A stretch of DNA of 64,000 nucleotides from Roseimaritima multifibrata (lineage in GTDB: Bacteria; Planctomycetota; Planctomycetia; Pirellulales; Pirellulaceae), in contig NZ_CP036262.1 in the NCBI RefSeq assembly GCF_007741495.1, positions 6,944,001-7,008,000 on the forward strand, read 5' to 3'. This document shows positions 53,243 through 62,719 of this stretch, in pieces. Numbering within the stretch: position 1 is the first letter of the stretch; each line of letters begins with the position of its first letter. The notes below the pieces were generated by a model, which saw nothing but the letters and a program-made list of their open reading frames with translations, ran no database searches and was not told the DNA's origin. The translations under genes were made by a program, and so were the position numbers.

Positions 53243-53362
53243 CTCCTTCACTCCTTCACTCCTTCACTCCTTCACTCCTTCACTCCTTCACTCCTTCACT
53301 CCTTCACTCCTTCACTCCGTGTCTCCGTGTCTCCGTGTCTCCGTGTCTCCGTGTCTCCGTCT
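53243..53362 (+). repeat. Octanucleotide tandem repeat in two in-phase variants
   Basis: Nine units of CTCCTTCA (53243-53314) pass directly, in the same phase, into five units of CTCCGTGT (53315-53354) and a degenerate CTCCGTCT. The array overlaps the 3' end of the amidohydrolase gene, on the opposite strand, and supplies its last about 18 codons and stop codon. Confidence 0.97.
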
Positions 53363-54662
53363 TTTTTCCCTGAGCGATCGCCTTCAGTCGCTCAGCGACC
53401 CCCGGGATCAATCGAGCGGCATTGTCGCGATAAATTTTCTTCAGGACCTCATCCGGCAAATCAACTCCGTAAATTCGCCAAAATCCCTGAGGCGGAAATT
53501 CCTTTTCGCTATACGGGAAGGACTCATCGCGGGTCTCGAAGAACCGCCAGTAATACCGCACCCGTGCTTCCGGCCAAGGTCCATCGGTTCCGAAGACCAC
53601 TCGATCGGCATAGCGAATCAAGAATTCACGGGCGGTATACGGCTGACGGCCCAGTTCGTTGATCCGCGAGGCAGGATCGACACTCAAATTCGGGTACTTG
53701 TCTAGCCACTGGGCAACGTGTTGCAAATCTTCGCCATGGCTGCCCAGGTGGGCGGCGATGAACTGCGTCTTTGGATGACGAGCAATCACACGATTTCGAG
53801 CCGCCAAAAGCGATTCATGCGAGGGAAAGCGATCTTCGGGTTGATCGTTATAGAAACTCCAATCGGGATGGCGACTTAATTCCTCCCAGCGTTCATTGTT
53901 CCGGTCGATGGGCTGAAAGAAAGCAACCGGATCGGCGGTATGAATCAACACGGGGATTCCCAGTTCACCACAGGTTTGCCAAATGGGATCCCAACGCGGG
54001 TCATCGATTTTTAAGTACTCGCCCGTGGCATCCTGATAACCCAATCCAAGCCGTTTAAAAATCTTCAGTCCGCTGATTCCCTTTGCCTTGGCGGCCCTCA
54101 GTTGTGCCGCGACTCGATCGGCGAAACCGCGGCGTTGGCATGCCCAGGTGGCGGGCTGATCTCGCACTCCGTCTCCCTGCCAGTCAAGATGAGCGAAAAC
54201 GACAAACCGGTCGCGGTAGTCCTTCCACAGAAACGCTAGATGCTCGTCCAGTTGAGACCCCAACTTGCCATCGAGGGAACAACAGACAGCAATCTTGTTT
54301 CGGTCCATCAGTTCGACGTAGTCGGCCAACGCTTGGCGGTTGTGCCGCTGCTTGTAGTAAAAATGGGTATGCACATCGACCGCCCAAAACTTCGCATGGC
54401 GAAGATCGGTATGCTTCGCCCGAAGCTGTGATTGAGGGCGAAAATCGGCCAACAGCAAATCCTCTTTGTCCTCTGCCTGAACCTTAGACTGCGGTGAAGG
54501 GTTTGGTGATTTTGAGGCCGGCGTCTCCTGGCCTGCGGCTTCCTGACCACCTAGCCAGGATCCTATCCCCCCAAGCAGCAGAAACAGGAGCGTCCGCCCT
54601 AGGATCGAACGACAACCGCTCGCTATAGTAAACAGACCAAAGACCAACAAGACGCGATTCAA
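53304..54662 (-). CDS. Secreted amidohydrolase-2 family metal-dependent hydrolase
   Basis: 452 residues. An N-terminal hydrophobic segment of about 40 residues acts as a signal or lipid anchor (a Cys at residue 17), followed by a low-complexity linker. The TIM-barrel domain has metal-ligand motifs in order: [25 protein letters not shown] and [10 protein letters not shown]. The family (ACMSD/4-sulfomuconolactonase-like) hydrolyses or decarboxylates small ring compounds; the substrate is not predictable here. The natural end appears to be ...LKAIAQGKK; the final 18 residues have an ETRRHGDT-type period and come from the octamer repeat. It is divergent from the kinase gene, with a 32-base gap. 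Confidence 0.88.
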   Translation of the reverse strand: MNRVLLVFGLFTIASGCRSILGRTLLFLLLGGIGSWLGGQEAAGQETPASKSPNPSPQSKVQAEDKEDLLLADFRPQSQLRAKHTDLRHAKFWAVDVHTHFYYKQRHNRQALADYVELMDRNKIAVCCSLDGKLGSQLDEHLAFLWKDYRDRFVVFAHLDWQGDGVRDQPATWACQRRGFADRVAAQLRAAKAKGISGLKIFKRLGLGYQDATGEYLKIDDPRWDPIWQTCGELGIPVLIHTADPVAFFQPIDRNNERWEELSRHPDWSFYNDQPEDRFPSHESLLAARNRVIARHPKTQFIAAHLGSHGEDLQHVAQWLDKYPNLSVDPASRINELGRQPYTAREFLIRYADRVVFGTDGPWPEARVRYYWRFFETRDESFPYSEKEFPPQGFWRIYGVDLPDEVLKKIYRDNAARLIPGVAERLKAIAQGKKTETRRHGDTETRRHGVKE

Positions 54663-54694
54663 TTTTTCAACCTTTTGATAGCGGATGGTAGCGA

Positions 54695-56932
54695 GTGGCG
54701 GGCGAACAAACCGAACGACAAACCGATAACGAACGCCGCGAAGCGGAACAATTGAGTTTGCAGGCGACCGTTCCCCCCTCGCAAATCCCAGGCTACCGCC
54801 TGGAACGGTTTCTAGGTGCTGGTGCGTTTGGACAGGTCTGGGTCGGCCACGACCTAAATACCGGGCGGACCGTCGCTGTCAAATTCTACCTGCACCGAGG
54901 TGGAGTCAACTGGTCCCTTCTTTCCCACGAAGTCAAAAACCTCGTTCAGCTGTCTGCCGACCGACATGTGGTTCAAGTTCTGGAAGTGGGCTGGGAAGGC
55001 GACCCACCCTATTATGTCATGGAATACTTGGGGAGTGGCTCCCTTGAGGATCTTTTGCAAAGCCAAGGCCGCTTATCGGTCCGCCGCAGTGTCGATATTT
55101 TCCGCCGTATTTGCGTCGGATTGAACCACAGCCACGGCAAGGGGGTTTTGCACTGTGACCTCAAACCTGCCAATATTCTACTTGACCAAGATCATGAACC
55201 ACGGCTAGCCGATTTCGGCCAAAGCCGTATGTCGAACGATCAGAAACCGGCACTGGGGACACTGTTTTACATGGCCCCCGAGCAAGCCGACCTGGAAGCG
55301 GTCCCAGACGCTCGGTGGGACGTATATGGCCTGGGGGCTATCCTGTACCGCATGCTAACGGGCAACGCCCCCCATCGCTCCAACAGCCTACTAAAGGAGA
55401 TGGACACTGCGGGGTCACTCCCGATCCGCCTGGAACGCTACCGCACCACGATTCAAGCAAGCAGATCGCCTCAGAAACATATGGACCGCCGCGGCGTCGA
55501 TCGAGCTTTGGGTCAGATCGTCGATCGCTGCCTGGACCCCGATCCTGAATCGCGCTTCGCAAATGTCCAACAAGTCCTCGAAGCACTCGACCGACGCGAC
55601 GCCCAGCGTTCCAGCCGTCCTCTCATGCTGTTGGGAATCATTCTCCCACTGCTGCTGATCACAGCGACCAGTATCTACGCCGCTCGCAGCATGTCGCAAT
55701 CCCGCAAACGATTCACTACCGCCCTGCGAGCCGCGTCGCACGACAGCAACCAATTCGCCGCGAAATTTGCTGCCAGCACACTCGAAAACCAAATCAGCGG
55801 CTACTTCGATCTCGCTCATAACGAAGCGCACGACCCCGCCCTGCTCAAATCCCTGCGTCCGTTGTTGACTTCTCCAGAATTTACCGCCATGCGCGAAGCG
55901 GTCGTCAACGGGGAAGCGAACGAGGTTCGCGATGCATTCCTTGACCTGCCCGAGCGACTGGCAATCGACCGGCTTCTAGAAGACCGTGTCCAGCTCCACG
56001 CGCGCAGGAACCAGGTCAATGACCAGGCGCCTCACTTGGCAACGATTTTTCTTGTCGATGAATGGGGGACGATTTTTGCAATGGGTTACGAATCGCCCGT
56101 CGATCGTGACCATCAAAGCACGGCCAGGAATTTTGCGTTCCGAAGCTACTTTCACGGCGGCCGAGAAGACCTTCCCCGCGACACCCCCGCCAGCGAGGTC
56201 CAACCGCTTGAGCGGACGCATCTATCGGCGCCCTTTAAAAGCACGTCGACAAACGTTTGGAAGATCGCGGTCAGCACTCCTGTCTATCTTTCTCCAGAGG
56301 ACAAACGACCGGCTGCGGTACTTGTTTTGACAACCAATCTGGGCGAATTTCAGTTGATGCAGTCCGATGGCGACATTAATCAATTGGCCGTTCTTGTCGA
56401 TGCCAGAGCGGGTGAACGATTCGGAACGATCTTGCAGCATCCGTTGATGGATCGTCGTATCGATGCCGGAAAACCACTAGGGGCGGAACGTTTTCAACTT
56501 CCCGCTCCGCTGCTAGAACAAATGCTTACCGGCGCAGACATTGACTACCAAGACCCCATGGCAGCGACTCCCGACGGCGGTGATTTTTCAGGAACTTGGC
56601 TGGCGGCGGTTCAAGAGGTGTCCGTTCCCCGGAGCGAATCGGACCCGAACCATTCCCATCCCAGCAACGATCATTTTTCCGACATCAGTGCAGAACCTGA
56701 CCAGACCGACCTGCTGGTCATGGTGCAGTATCGCCTGAGCAACGTTGAAGCCCCCGTCCAAGCATTGCTCCAGAAACTTCTGAAAGAAGGAGCGATTGCA
56801 ATCGTTTCGATCATTAGCGTCACGTTTATCCTCTGGTACCTCGTCCATCGCGCCAGTGACTTAAGCATCGATCGCCGCGACGCCAAAGATGCCAGCCGTG
56901 AAAGTGGATCGACCATCACCGCAGAATCCTGA
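54695..56932 (+). CDS. Transmembrane Ser/Thr protein kinase with extracytoplasmic sensor
   Basis: 745 residues from a GTG start. The kinase domain (about 34-300) has GAGAFGQV, Lys63 in VAVK, catalytic Asp155 in HCDLKPANILL, Asp173 in ADFG and the APE motif. Cys replaces the usual Arg of HRD, so it belongs to the non-RD type, which often does not need activation-loop phosphorylation. A first membrane helix (about 310-330) is followed by about 360 residues outside, with a region resembling dCache sensors (FFHGGRED-type lines), and a second helix (about 695-715) near the C-terminus. The topology is cytoplasm-outside-cytoplasm, unusual for bacterial STKs, which mostly have one helix. A tail of about 30 residues ends it. 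Confidence 0.9.
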   Translation: MAGEQTERQTDNERREAEQLSLQATVPPSQIPGYRLERFLGAGAFGQVWVGHDLNTGRTVAVKFYLHRGGVNWSLLSHEVKNLVQLSADRHVVQVLEVGWEGDPPYYVMEYLGSGSLEDLLQSQGRLSVRRSVDIFRRICVGLNHSHGKGVLHCDLKPANILLDQDHEPRLADFGQSRMSNDQKPALGTLFYMAPEQADLEAVPDARWDVYGLGAILYRMLTGNAPHRSNSLLKEMDTAGSLPIRLERYRTTIQASRSPQKHMDRRGVDRALGQIVDRCLDPDPESRFANVQQVLEALDRRDAQRSSRPLMLLGIILPLLLITATSIYAARSMSQSRKRFTTALRAASHDSNQFAAKFAASTLENQISGYFDLAHNEAHDPALLKSLRPLLTSPEFTAMREAVVNGEANEVRDAFLDLPERLAIDRLLEDRVQLHARRNQVNDQAPHLATIFLVDEWGTIFAMGYESPVDRDHQSTARNFAFRSYFHGGREDLPRDTPASEVQPLERTHLSAPFKSTSTNVWKIAVSTPVYLSPEDKRPAAVLVLTTNLGEFQLMQSDGDINQLAVLVDARAGERFGTILQHPLMDRRIDAGKPLGAERFQLPAPLLEQMLTGADIDYQDPMAATPDGGDFSGTWLAAVQEVSVPRSESDPNHSHPSNDHFSDISAEPDQTDLLVMVQYRLSNVEAPVQALLQKLLKEGAIAIVSIISVTFILWYLVHRASDLSIDRRDAKDASRESGSTITAES

Positions 56933-56940
56933 GCCCTACA

Positions 56941-58251
56941 TTGAAATCGACTGCCCCGGATCAACACACGATCCCCTCCTGGCAACAGAGCACGGCAGAC
57001 CACCTGTGGATGCCCTACTGCCAACAAAAAACCGCCCCGCGTCCACTGCCCGTTGTTGCAACCGAAGGAATGCATCTGATACTGGACGACGGTCGCCGGC
57101 TGATTGATGGCCTTGCTTCCTGGTGGACCGCCTGCCATGGCTATAACCATCCTGCCATCGCAGCGGGCGTAACCGAACAACTGCAACAGATGCCGCACGT
57201 CATGTTTGGTGGCATCCAGCACCCGCCTGCAGCGAAACTCGCAACCCGCTTGGCAGCCTTGCTACCGGGTGATCTAAACCGAGTGTTCCTGTGCGATTCA
57301 GGATCGGTTGCCATCGAAGTGGCCATGAAAATGGCAGTGCAATCCTACCTCAATCGCAACCAGTCGGGACGACTGCGATTTATCAGTTTCCGCAATGCCT
57401 ACCACGGCGACACCACCGGCGCGATGTCTCTTTGCGATCCGGTCACCAGCATGCACGCCCACTTCAAAGGGTTCCTATTGGAGCAATACCCTGCCCCGTT
57501 ACCACGAACAAGGCAAGAGATTGCGGACTTCAATCGCTTTGTAAAAGAACGTCGTGATGATTTAGCAGGAATCGTCATTGAACCTTTAATTCAAGGGGCT
57601 GGTGGCATGCGGTTCCACGACCCAGAAACCCTGGTCGCCCTCCGCAACTGCTGCGACGACAATGACTTGTTGTTGATTGCCGATGAAATCGCCACCGGGT
57701 TCGGCCGCACGGGAACGATGTTCGCCTGCGAACAAGCCGACATTGTCCCTGACATTATCTGTGTCGGAAAAGCGCTTACCGGCGGCACCATGGGAATGGC
57801 AGCCACGATCGCCACCGATCGCCTGTACCAACACTTCCATAGCGACCAGCCGCAGCATGCACTGATGCATGGCCCCACCTTCATGGCCAATCCGCTGGCC
57901 TGTACTGCCGCAAACGCGTCGCTAGATCTTTTCGAAACCGAACCCCGACTGCAGCAGGCTCAAGCCCTGCAAAAGGTGCTTGAGGAGGGACTTGCCCCGT
58001 GTCGCCGACTGGGCAGTGTCGTCGACGTACGGACACGAGGCGCCGTGGGAGTGGTCCAAGTAAAAGAACTGGACCGAGTCCCACAAATGATTGCCGCCGC
58101 CGTTCAAGAAGGCATCTGGGTTCGCCCCTTCAAAGACATGGTTTACGTCACTCCCGCGCTCAACATGCCTCACGCGGTCGCGGAGGAACTATGCGGAGCT
58201 CTTGTCAAAGTCCTAGACGCCTGGGACCAAGACAAACTACCCATCAGCTAA
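56941..58251 (+). CDS. bioA: Adenosylmethionine-8-amino-7-oxononanoate aminotransferase (BioA)
   Basis: 436 residues from a TTG start, eight bases after the kinase stop; the first ATG lies 23 codons in and would remove the conserved WMPYCQQ start region. It is a class III PLP enzyme that makes 7,8-diaminononanoate in biotin synthesis using SAM as amino donor. Signatures: GLASWWTACHGYNHP, FLCDSGSVAIEVAMKMA, YHGDTTGAMS, ADEIATGFGRTG and the PLP Lys near 277 in CVGKALTGG. The length is normal. Other bio genes are not in the window. Proximity to the kinase gene may be incidental. Confidence 0.93.
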   Translation: MKSTAPDQHTIPSWQQSTADHLWMPYCQQKTAPRPLPVVATEGMHLILDDGRRLIDGLASWWTACHGYNHPAIAAGVTEQLQQMPHVMFGGIQHPPAAKLATRLAALLPGDLNRVFLCDSGSVAIEVAMKMAVQSYLNRNQSGRLRFISFRNAYHGDTTGAMSLCDPVTSMHAHFKGFLLEQYPAPLPRTRQEIADFNRFVKERRDDLAGIVIEPLIQGAGGMRFHDPETLVALRNCCDDNDLLLIADEIATGFGRTGTMFACEQADIVPDIICVGKALTGGTMGMAATIATDRLYQHFHSDQPQHALMHGPTFMANPLACTAANASLDLFETEPRLQQAQALQKVLEEGLAPCRRLGSVVDVRTRGAVGVVQVKELDRVPQMIAAAVQEGIWVRPFKDMVYVTPALNMPHAVAEELCGALVKVLDAWDQDKLPIS

Positions 58252-58261
58252 AACAGAATTC

Positions 58262-58280
58262 ACTCTCCTGCTAGGAGAGT
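58262..58280. terminator. Bidirectional terminator between bioA and pheT
   Basis: ACTCTCCT-GCT-AGGAGAGT is a perfect 8-bp stem with a 3-base loop in the 79-base gap between two convergent genes, directly after the bioA stop. A-rich sequence follows on the plus strand. Confidence 0.65.
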
Positions 58281-58330
58281 CGATTCAAAATGCGGAGAAG
58301 GCGATCACGACAATGCTCTGCGAGCGTCGC

Positions 58331-60388
58331 CTAACCGTCCAGCAACTTGGCGTCCAGTTCCTTTTCACAGGTCTGGATGACGCTTTGCACCAACTGGTCG
58401 GCTTCGCCACCCGTCAGGGTTGCATCGGAGCGTTGCAAATCGACACTTAGCAAGATTCGTTTCTTGCCAGCTCCATCCTTGTCGGTATTGCGATAGGTTT
58501 CTTGGTAGCGAATATCGGTCAACTCGTCTCCAACGGCGCTCCGCACGACCTTCCGCAGTGCCGACCAGCGAACCTGTTCGTTGACGACAAAATTTAGGTC
58601 TCTTGAAACCGTAGGATACGGACTTACCGACTGGAACTGCGGCACCAAATGACAGTGGGCCATCAAGACAGGAATCGAAAGTTCCGCTGCCACGACAGCG
58701 CCCGGCAACTTTAAGGATTTCTGCACTGCGGAATCGATCAACCCGACATACCCCAGCGTTTCACCAGCGATCTGCAAGCGAATCGATTGGTTCTCCACCA
58801 TGCCAGCGATGGACTCCACCGAAACTTCTGCTTGAACCTGAACGCCTAAGCGTCGCAGCAAAGTTTCCACGATCCCCTTCGCTTGATAGAAATCGGCCCC
58901 GGTGACAAACGCCAACGTGTATTGTTCGTCGGGCAGATCGGTCGCTTCTTTGCCGGGCAGATAGGTATGAGCCAACTCAAACAGGTTGGCGTGCAAACTA
59001 GCGGCTGCCCAGTTCCCTGACCGAGAATTCAATAAACTTGGAATCAGGCTTCGACGCAATCGGCGGGCACCTTCCAACATTGCAACCTGGGTTGCCAGAG
59101 CGTCTCGTTGCGTCCAGGGGCTAAGCAGATCGTCCAAGGAGTCGACGACGATGCTAGGCGTCATCGCCTCGCTGATTCCAGCCGCCGTCAGCACGTGCCG
59201 GATTTGCTCTGCAGCAACATCGAACGGTCGTTTTGCACTCGCGGCAACAGGGATTGGGGCGTCTTCTGGAATTTTGTCGTAGCCATGAATCCGAGCCACT
59301 TCCTCGACCAGATCGACTTCTCTCGTCAAATCATGTCGCCAGGTTGGCGGAACCCAGATCGTTTGATCGGCATCCGACCGCTGGGCTTCGCAGCCTAGGC
59401 GAGACAGGATCCGGCCTACTTCGGCTGCTGGAATTTCGATCCCCAAGACTCGCTTTAACTGCGACAGGCGAAGCACGACGGACGGGGAATCAGGGATTTG
59501 GCTAGCAGTATCAATCACTCCGGAATCGACAGTCCCGCCTGCTGTTTCCACGATCAATTCACAACAGCGACGACTTGCCCAATCGACGCCCAGCGGATCA
59601 ACACGCCGTTCAAAGCGAAAGGAGGAAGGGCTATGCAGTTTTAATTTCCGAGCCGCGCGGCGGACGAACAGCGGGGTGAAAATCGCAGCTTCGATCAACA
59701 CGTCCGTCGTGGCCGTACCGACTTCACTTCCTGCACCACCCATGACACCGGCGATCGCCAACGGTTTTTCAGCATCGGCAATCACACAGACCCTAGGATC
59801 CAATTCATAACTTTTATGATCGATCGCTTCCAACGTTTCCTTCGCAGCAGCCGGCCGAATTCGGATTTCTCCACCAGCAATTTTTGCCCAATCAAAAGCG
59901 TGCAAAGGTTGCCCGCATTCCATCATCACAAAATTGGTCACGTCGACGACGTTATTGATCGGCTGGTACTCATCCAGTCCACCGTCGCGGCGTCGTTTCC
60001 AAAAGACGCTTTGCAAAGCTTCCACCAACCAGTCCGGGCTGGGACCCACTTTGATCCCACGAATGCGCCGCGCCGTATAACGGGGACACGCTTCTAGAAA
60101 ATCATTGCGAACTTGCAGAGAATCTTCGATTGCCGGCCCATCGTTCAACACCGAGGGCTCGGGCGTCGTTAGCGGCAGGTCATACAGAACCGCTACTTCA
60201 CGAGCGACACCGATGTGCCCCAGACAATCGCCGCGATTACTGGTCACTTCCAAATCGATCGCGATATCCTCACCGATCTCGGTGCTTCCCTCGTGATTCA
60301 ATCCCGACAACGCCAACCGCTGTGAGAGTTCCTCATGCGACATCTGAAGCGGGACGTAACGCTGCAACCATTTCCACGAAACAAGCAT
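58331..60388 (-). CDS. pheT: Phenylalanyl-tRNA synthetase beta subunit, without the tRNA-binding (EMAP) domain
   Basis: 685 residues from the ATG at 60388 (MLVSWKWLQRYV); a longer frame would reach into pheS. E. coli PheT is 795 residues. After the N-terminal MSHEELSQRLALSGLNHEG the sequence passes directly to EIGEDIAIDLEVTSNRGDCLG, with the approximately 110-residue OB-fold tRNA-binding domain missing. The B3/4 editing domain, B5 domain, core and C-terminal FDX-ACB domain (SVSPYPTVSRDLNFVVNEQVRW) are present. It forms an alpha2-beta2 enzyme with PheS, charging tRNA-Phe in the cytoplasm. It starts 40 bases after the pheS stop, in one operon. Confidence 0.95.
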   Translation of the reverse strand: MLVSWKWLQRYVPLQMSHEELSQRLALSGLNHEGSTEIGEDIAIDLEVTSNRGDCLGHIGVAREVAVLYDLPLTTPEPSVLNDGPAIEDSLQVRNDFLEACPRYTARRIRGIKVGPSPDWLVEALQSVFWKRRRDGGLDEYQPINNVVDVTNFVMMECGQPLHAFDWAKIAGGEIRIRPAAAKETLEAIDHKSYELDPRVCVIADAEKPLAIAGVMGGAGSEVGTATTDVLIEAAIFTPLFVRRAARKLKLHSPSSFRFERRVDPLGVDWASRRCCELIVETAGGTVDSGVIDTASQIPDSPSVVLRLSQLKRVLGIEIPAAEVGRILSRLGCEAQRSDADQTIWVPPTWRHDLTREVDLVEEVARIHGYDKIPEDAPIPVAASAKRPFDVAAEQIRHVLTAAGISEAMTPSIVVDSLDDLLSPWTQRDALATQVAMLEGARRLRRSLIPSLLNSRSGNWAAASLHANLFELAHTYLPGKEATDLPDEQYTLAFVTGADFYQAKGIVETLLRRLGVQVQAEVSVESIAGMVENQSIRLQIAGETLGYVGLIDSAVQKSLKLPGAVVAAELSIPVLMAHCHLVPQFQSVSPYPTVSRDLNFVVNEQVRWSALRKVVRSAVGDELTDIRYQETYRNTDKDGAGKKRILLSVDLQRSDATLTGGEADQLVQSVIQTCEKELDAKLLDG

Positions 60389-60428
60389 CGATCCGAATAT
60401 CCAAAGTGGCGTAAATGAAGGGTTGGAT

Positions 60429-61451
60429 TTAGAACTGAGACAAAAACCGCAGATCGCCGCTATAAAGATCTCGGATATCCGTGATGTTATGCCGCCGCAT
60501 ACAAAGGCGTTCGACGCCCAGCCCGAAAGCGAATCCGCCCACCTTTTCAGGATCGTAACCAACCGCTGTCAGCACTGCGGGGTCAACCATCCCCGCCCCA
60601 CCAAACTCAATCCATTGGTCATTCCACAAGAAATCGACTTCCACACTCGGTTCCGTAAACGGAAAGAACGAGGGCCGGAATCGAATCGGAACGTCCGAGC
60701 CTAAATAGTTATTAGCAAACACCCGCAAGACGGTCTTCAGATTGGCCATCGTAACATTCTGGTCGACCAACAACCCTTCCATCTGATGGAACATTGGGAA
60801 GTGCGTCGCATCCGGTGCATCGGGTCGATAGACTCGCCCAAGAGAGACGATTCGAATCGGCGGTTGCCGCTTTTCCATCACGCGAATCTGAACCGTACTG
60901 GTCTGACTTCGCATCAACTGGGACCCTTCTTCACCGGCGGTCGCACCTGCGGTCGCTAGGTAGAAGTTATCAAGCGGATCACGTGCTGGGTGATCTTCAG
61001 GGATATTCAAAGCGACAAAATTGTGCCAGGGACCTTCGACCTCCGGCCCCTCAGCCGACTCAAATCCCATCCGCCCCATGATTTCTTTAAGGTGCTCGAT
61101 CGTCTGGGTAATCGGATGCACATGCCCCAGATCCATCGGGATACCGGGCAGAGTCGGATCAGGCGTAGGCGAATCGCTCCCTGAATCCTTCTCTTTCAAG
61201 GAATCGGTAGCGTTTTCCAGTGCTTCCGCTAGGGCTTTCTTAACCTTGTTCAGTTGCTGCCCAGCTTGAGGCTTGTCCTCTTTCGAGATTTTGCCCAACT
61301 GCTGCTGGACTTCACGAAAGGCTCCCTTTTTGGCTCCCAAAAAGCGAACACGAGCCTCCTCCAAATCCTCTTTGGATTGGACGCCCGCAAACACACGACT
61401 TGCCTCGGACTGCAACGCTTCAAGCGCCGCGATAAATTCCGCCAGGGTCAT
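60429..61451 (-). CDS. pheS: Phenylalanyl-tRNA synthetase alpha subunit
   Basis: 340 residues from ATG at 61451; the longer frame to 61652 has no family support. The N-terminal coiled coil (1-90) is followed by the class II catalytic core: [19 protein letters not shown], motif 2-like [13 protein letters not shown] and [31 protein letters not shown], and motif 3 [22 protein letters not shown]. It catalyses Phe activation and transfer. It lies in the usual rpmI-rplT-pheS-pheT order. Two hairpins fill part of the 248-base gap to rplT and could control its expression. Confidence 0.97.
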   Translation of the reverse strand: MTLAEFIAALEALQSEASRVFAGVQSKEDLEEARVRFLGAKKGAFREVQQQLGKISKEDKPQAGQQLNKVKKALAEALENATDSLKEKDSGSDSPTPDPTLPGIPMDLGHVHPITQTIEHLKEIMGRMGFESAEGPEVEGPWHNFVALNIPEDHPARDPLDNFYLATAGATAGEEGSQLMRSQTSTVQIRVMEKRQPPIRIVSLGRVYRPDAPDATHFPMFHQMEGLLVDQNVTMANLKTVLRVFANNYLGSDVPIRFRPSFFPFTEPSVEVDFLWNDQWIEFGGAGMVDPAVLTAVGYDPEKVGGFAFGLGVERLCMRRHNITDIRDLYSGDLRFLSQF

Positions 61452-61478
61452 GAAAACAGTCTTCTTCAAGAAAGTAGA

Positions 61479-61498
61479 CCCGCGAATCCGCTCGCGGG
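61479..61498 (-). promoter_or_regulatory. Hairpin 28 bases before pheS
   Basis: CCCGCGA-N6-TCGCGGG is a perfect 7-bp stem in the leader of pheS. It may be a processing or attenuation element; no T-run follows within the gap. Confidence 0.4.
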
Positions 61499-61546
61499 AA
61501 CGGAAAGTGACATTGCAAGGCATCAAGCGTAATACCCATTGCAAAT

Positions 61547-61570
61547 ATCCCGCAAGCGTTCTTACGGGAT
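61547..61570 (-). promoter_or_regulatory. Second hairpin in the rplT-pheS gap
   Basis: On the minus strand ATCCCGTAAG-AACG-CTTGCGGGAT forms a 10-bp stem with one G-T pair and a 4-base loop, about 95 bases upstream of pheS and 130 after rplT. It could separate ribosomal-protein from synthetase expression. Confidence 0.45.
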
Positions 61571-61699
61571 CACGAATCGAATGATGCAGCAGGCGAACCC
61601 TGGCAGAAACCAGGAGAACCCATCGCGCGACCAACTGACCAGAACAACCCAATCAATCGATCGCAAGCACCATTGCAGGATCACAGCTTCACTCAAGCC

Positions 61700-62056
61700 T
61701 TAGGCGGCGAGAGCGGCTTTCACCTTTTCACACACTGCGTCAAAGCCCGCAGCATCGTTGATCGCCATTTCCGAAAGGGACTTACGGTCCAGTTGGATGT
61801 TGGCTTTATTCAGACCGTAAATGAATTCGCTGTAGCGCATTCCGCGTTGGCGGACGGCTGCATTGATACGAATGATCCAAAGCTTGCGAAATTCGCGTTT
61901 ACGAACGCGACGGTCACGGTAGGCGTAAGCGCCAGCACGCAACAGAGTTTCTTTGACCGATCGGATCAGCGTTCCACGACCGCCAACATAACCCTTAGCA
62001 CGCTTAAAAAGACGTTTCTTCGATTGCCGACGTGCGGCACCTTTCGTCGTACGCAT
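61700..62056 (-). CDS. rplT: 50S ribosomal protein L20
   Basis: 118 residues from ATG at 62056, with GAGGAG upstream; a longer frame to 62110 adds non-homologous residues. The sequence [28 protein letters not shown] and later [33 protein letters not shown] are characteristic of L20, with the basic N-terminal helix that threads into 23S rRNA. It binds rRNA early in large-subunit assembly. It lies in the rpmI-rplT pair, 150 bases after rpmI; infC, usually before rpmI, is absent here. Confidence 0.98.
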   Translation of the reverse strand: MRTTKGAARRQSKKRLFKRAKGYVGGRGTLIRSVKETLLRAGAYAYRDRRVRKREFRKLWIIRINAAVRQRGMRYSEFIYGLNKANIQLDRKSLSEMAINDAAGFDAVCEKVKAALAA

Positions 62057-62206
62057 CTGATTCTCTCCTCGCCACAACGGGCGACAGTTGACCAACTCAG
62101 GCCGCTGCACAGCACAGCCGTTACAACCCAGTTGACTTGAAAATTTTTATTCCGAGCAAGCTCAAACGAGCCTAACCATCACTACTCAATCGAACGGACG
62201 AATGAA

Positions 62207-62422
62207 CTAGCTACTGTACTTTCCGAGTGCCGCTTTAATCATCGGCTCCATGCAGGTATCAACCGAGGTTGTTCCACGCAGGTTTCGTTTTCGCTTGTGA
62301 GACATACGCCCCGCCAAGTGGCTGGTGCCACTACTGCGATGCATCGCTTTTCCTGTTGCCGACAAGCGGAACCGTTTCTTGGTTCCCTTGTGGGTCTTCA
62401 TCTTCGTTTTGCCTTTGGCCAT
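62207..62422 (-). CDS. rpmI: 50S ribosomal protein L35
   Basis: 71 residues. MKTHKGTKKRFRLSATGKAMHRSSGTSHL and KRKRNLRGTTSV are the family signatures. The N-terminus MAKGKTKMKTHKG carries a small extension relative to the usual MPKMKTHK. It is a small basic protein of the large subunit. It is the first gene of the rpmI-rplT-pheS-pheT group in this window. Confidence 0.97.
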   Translation of the reverse strand: MAKGKTKMKTHKGTKKRFRLSATGKAMHRSSGTSHLAGRMSHKRKRNLRGTTSVDTCMEPMIKAALGKYSS

Positions 62423-62719
62423 CGAACCAATTACCTCAGGTACGGTTTTTACGTCAAAATGTAGCCACGCACTATAAAGACCGTCGGCAATTGTAGGAAG
62501 GCCTCTGCAGCTGATTTCTTATCCCCGATTATCTAACCTCCCGAAATCGCCTGGCAAGCAAGGTTTTCGCTTTCCCCCACCGCCAAAGGGCTGGCTGAAA
62601 ATCGCCTATTTTCCAGCGTTTTATCTACCCCACCCCCAATCGGCGGTATCAAAAAACACCACCTGCCACCCAGCTAACGACCAACCGGAAATTACGCACG
62701 GAATAGAAACCCCGGAGGA
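62423..62719. other. Gap between the coiled-coil gene and rpmI
   Basis: 297 bases. No infC or other gene is seen, and I found no clear promoter boxes. The upstream control region of rpmI should lie here. Confidence 0.5.

Noticed and set aside
52934-53705. Long plus- and minus-strand frames made of SWELGVG/PAPSSQL-type repeats
   Set aside because: All three frames are open only because of the 7-base repeat; no family features, no ribosome-binding site.
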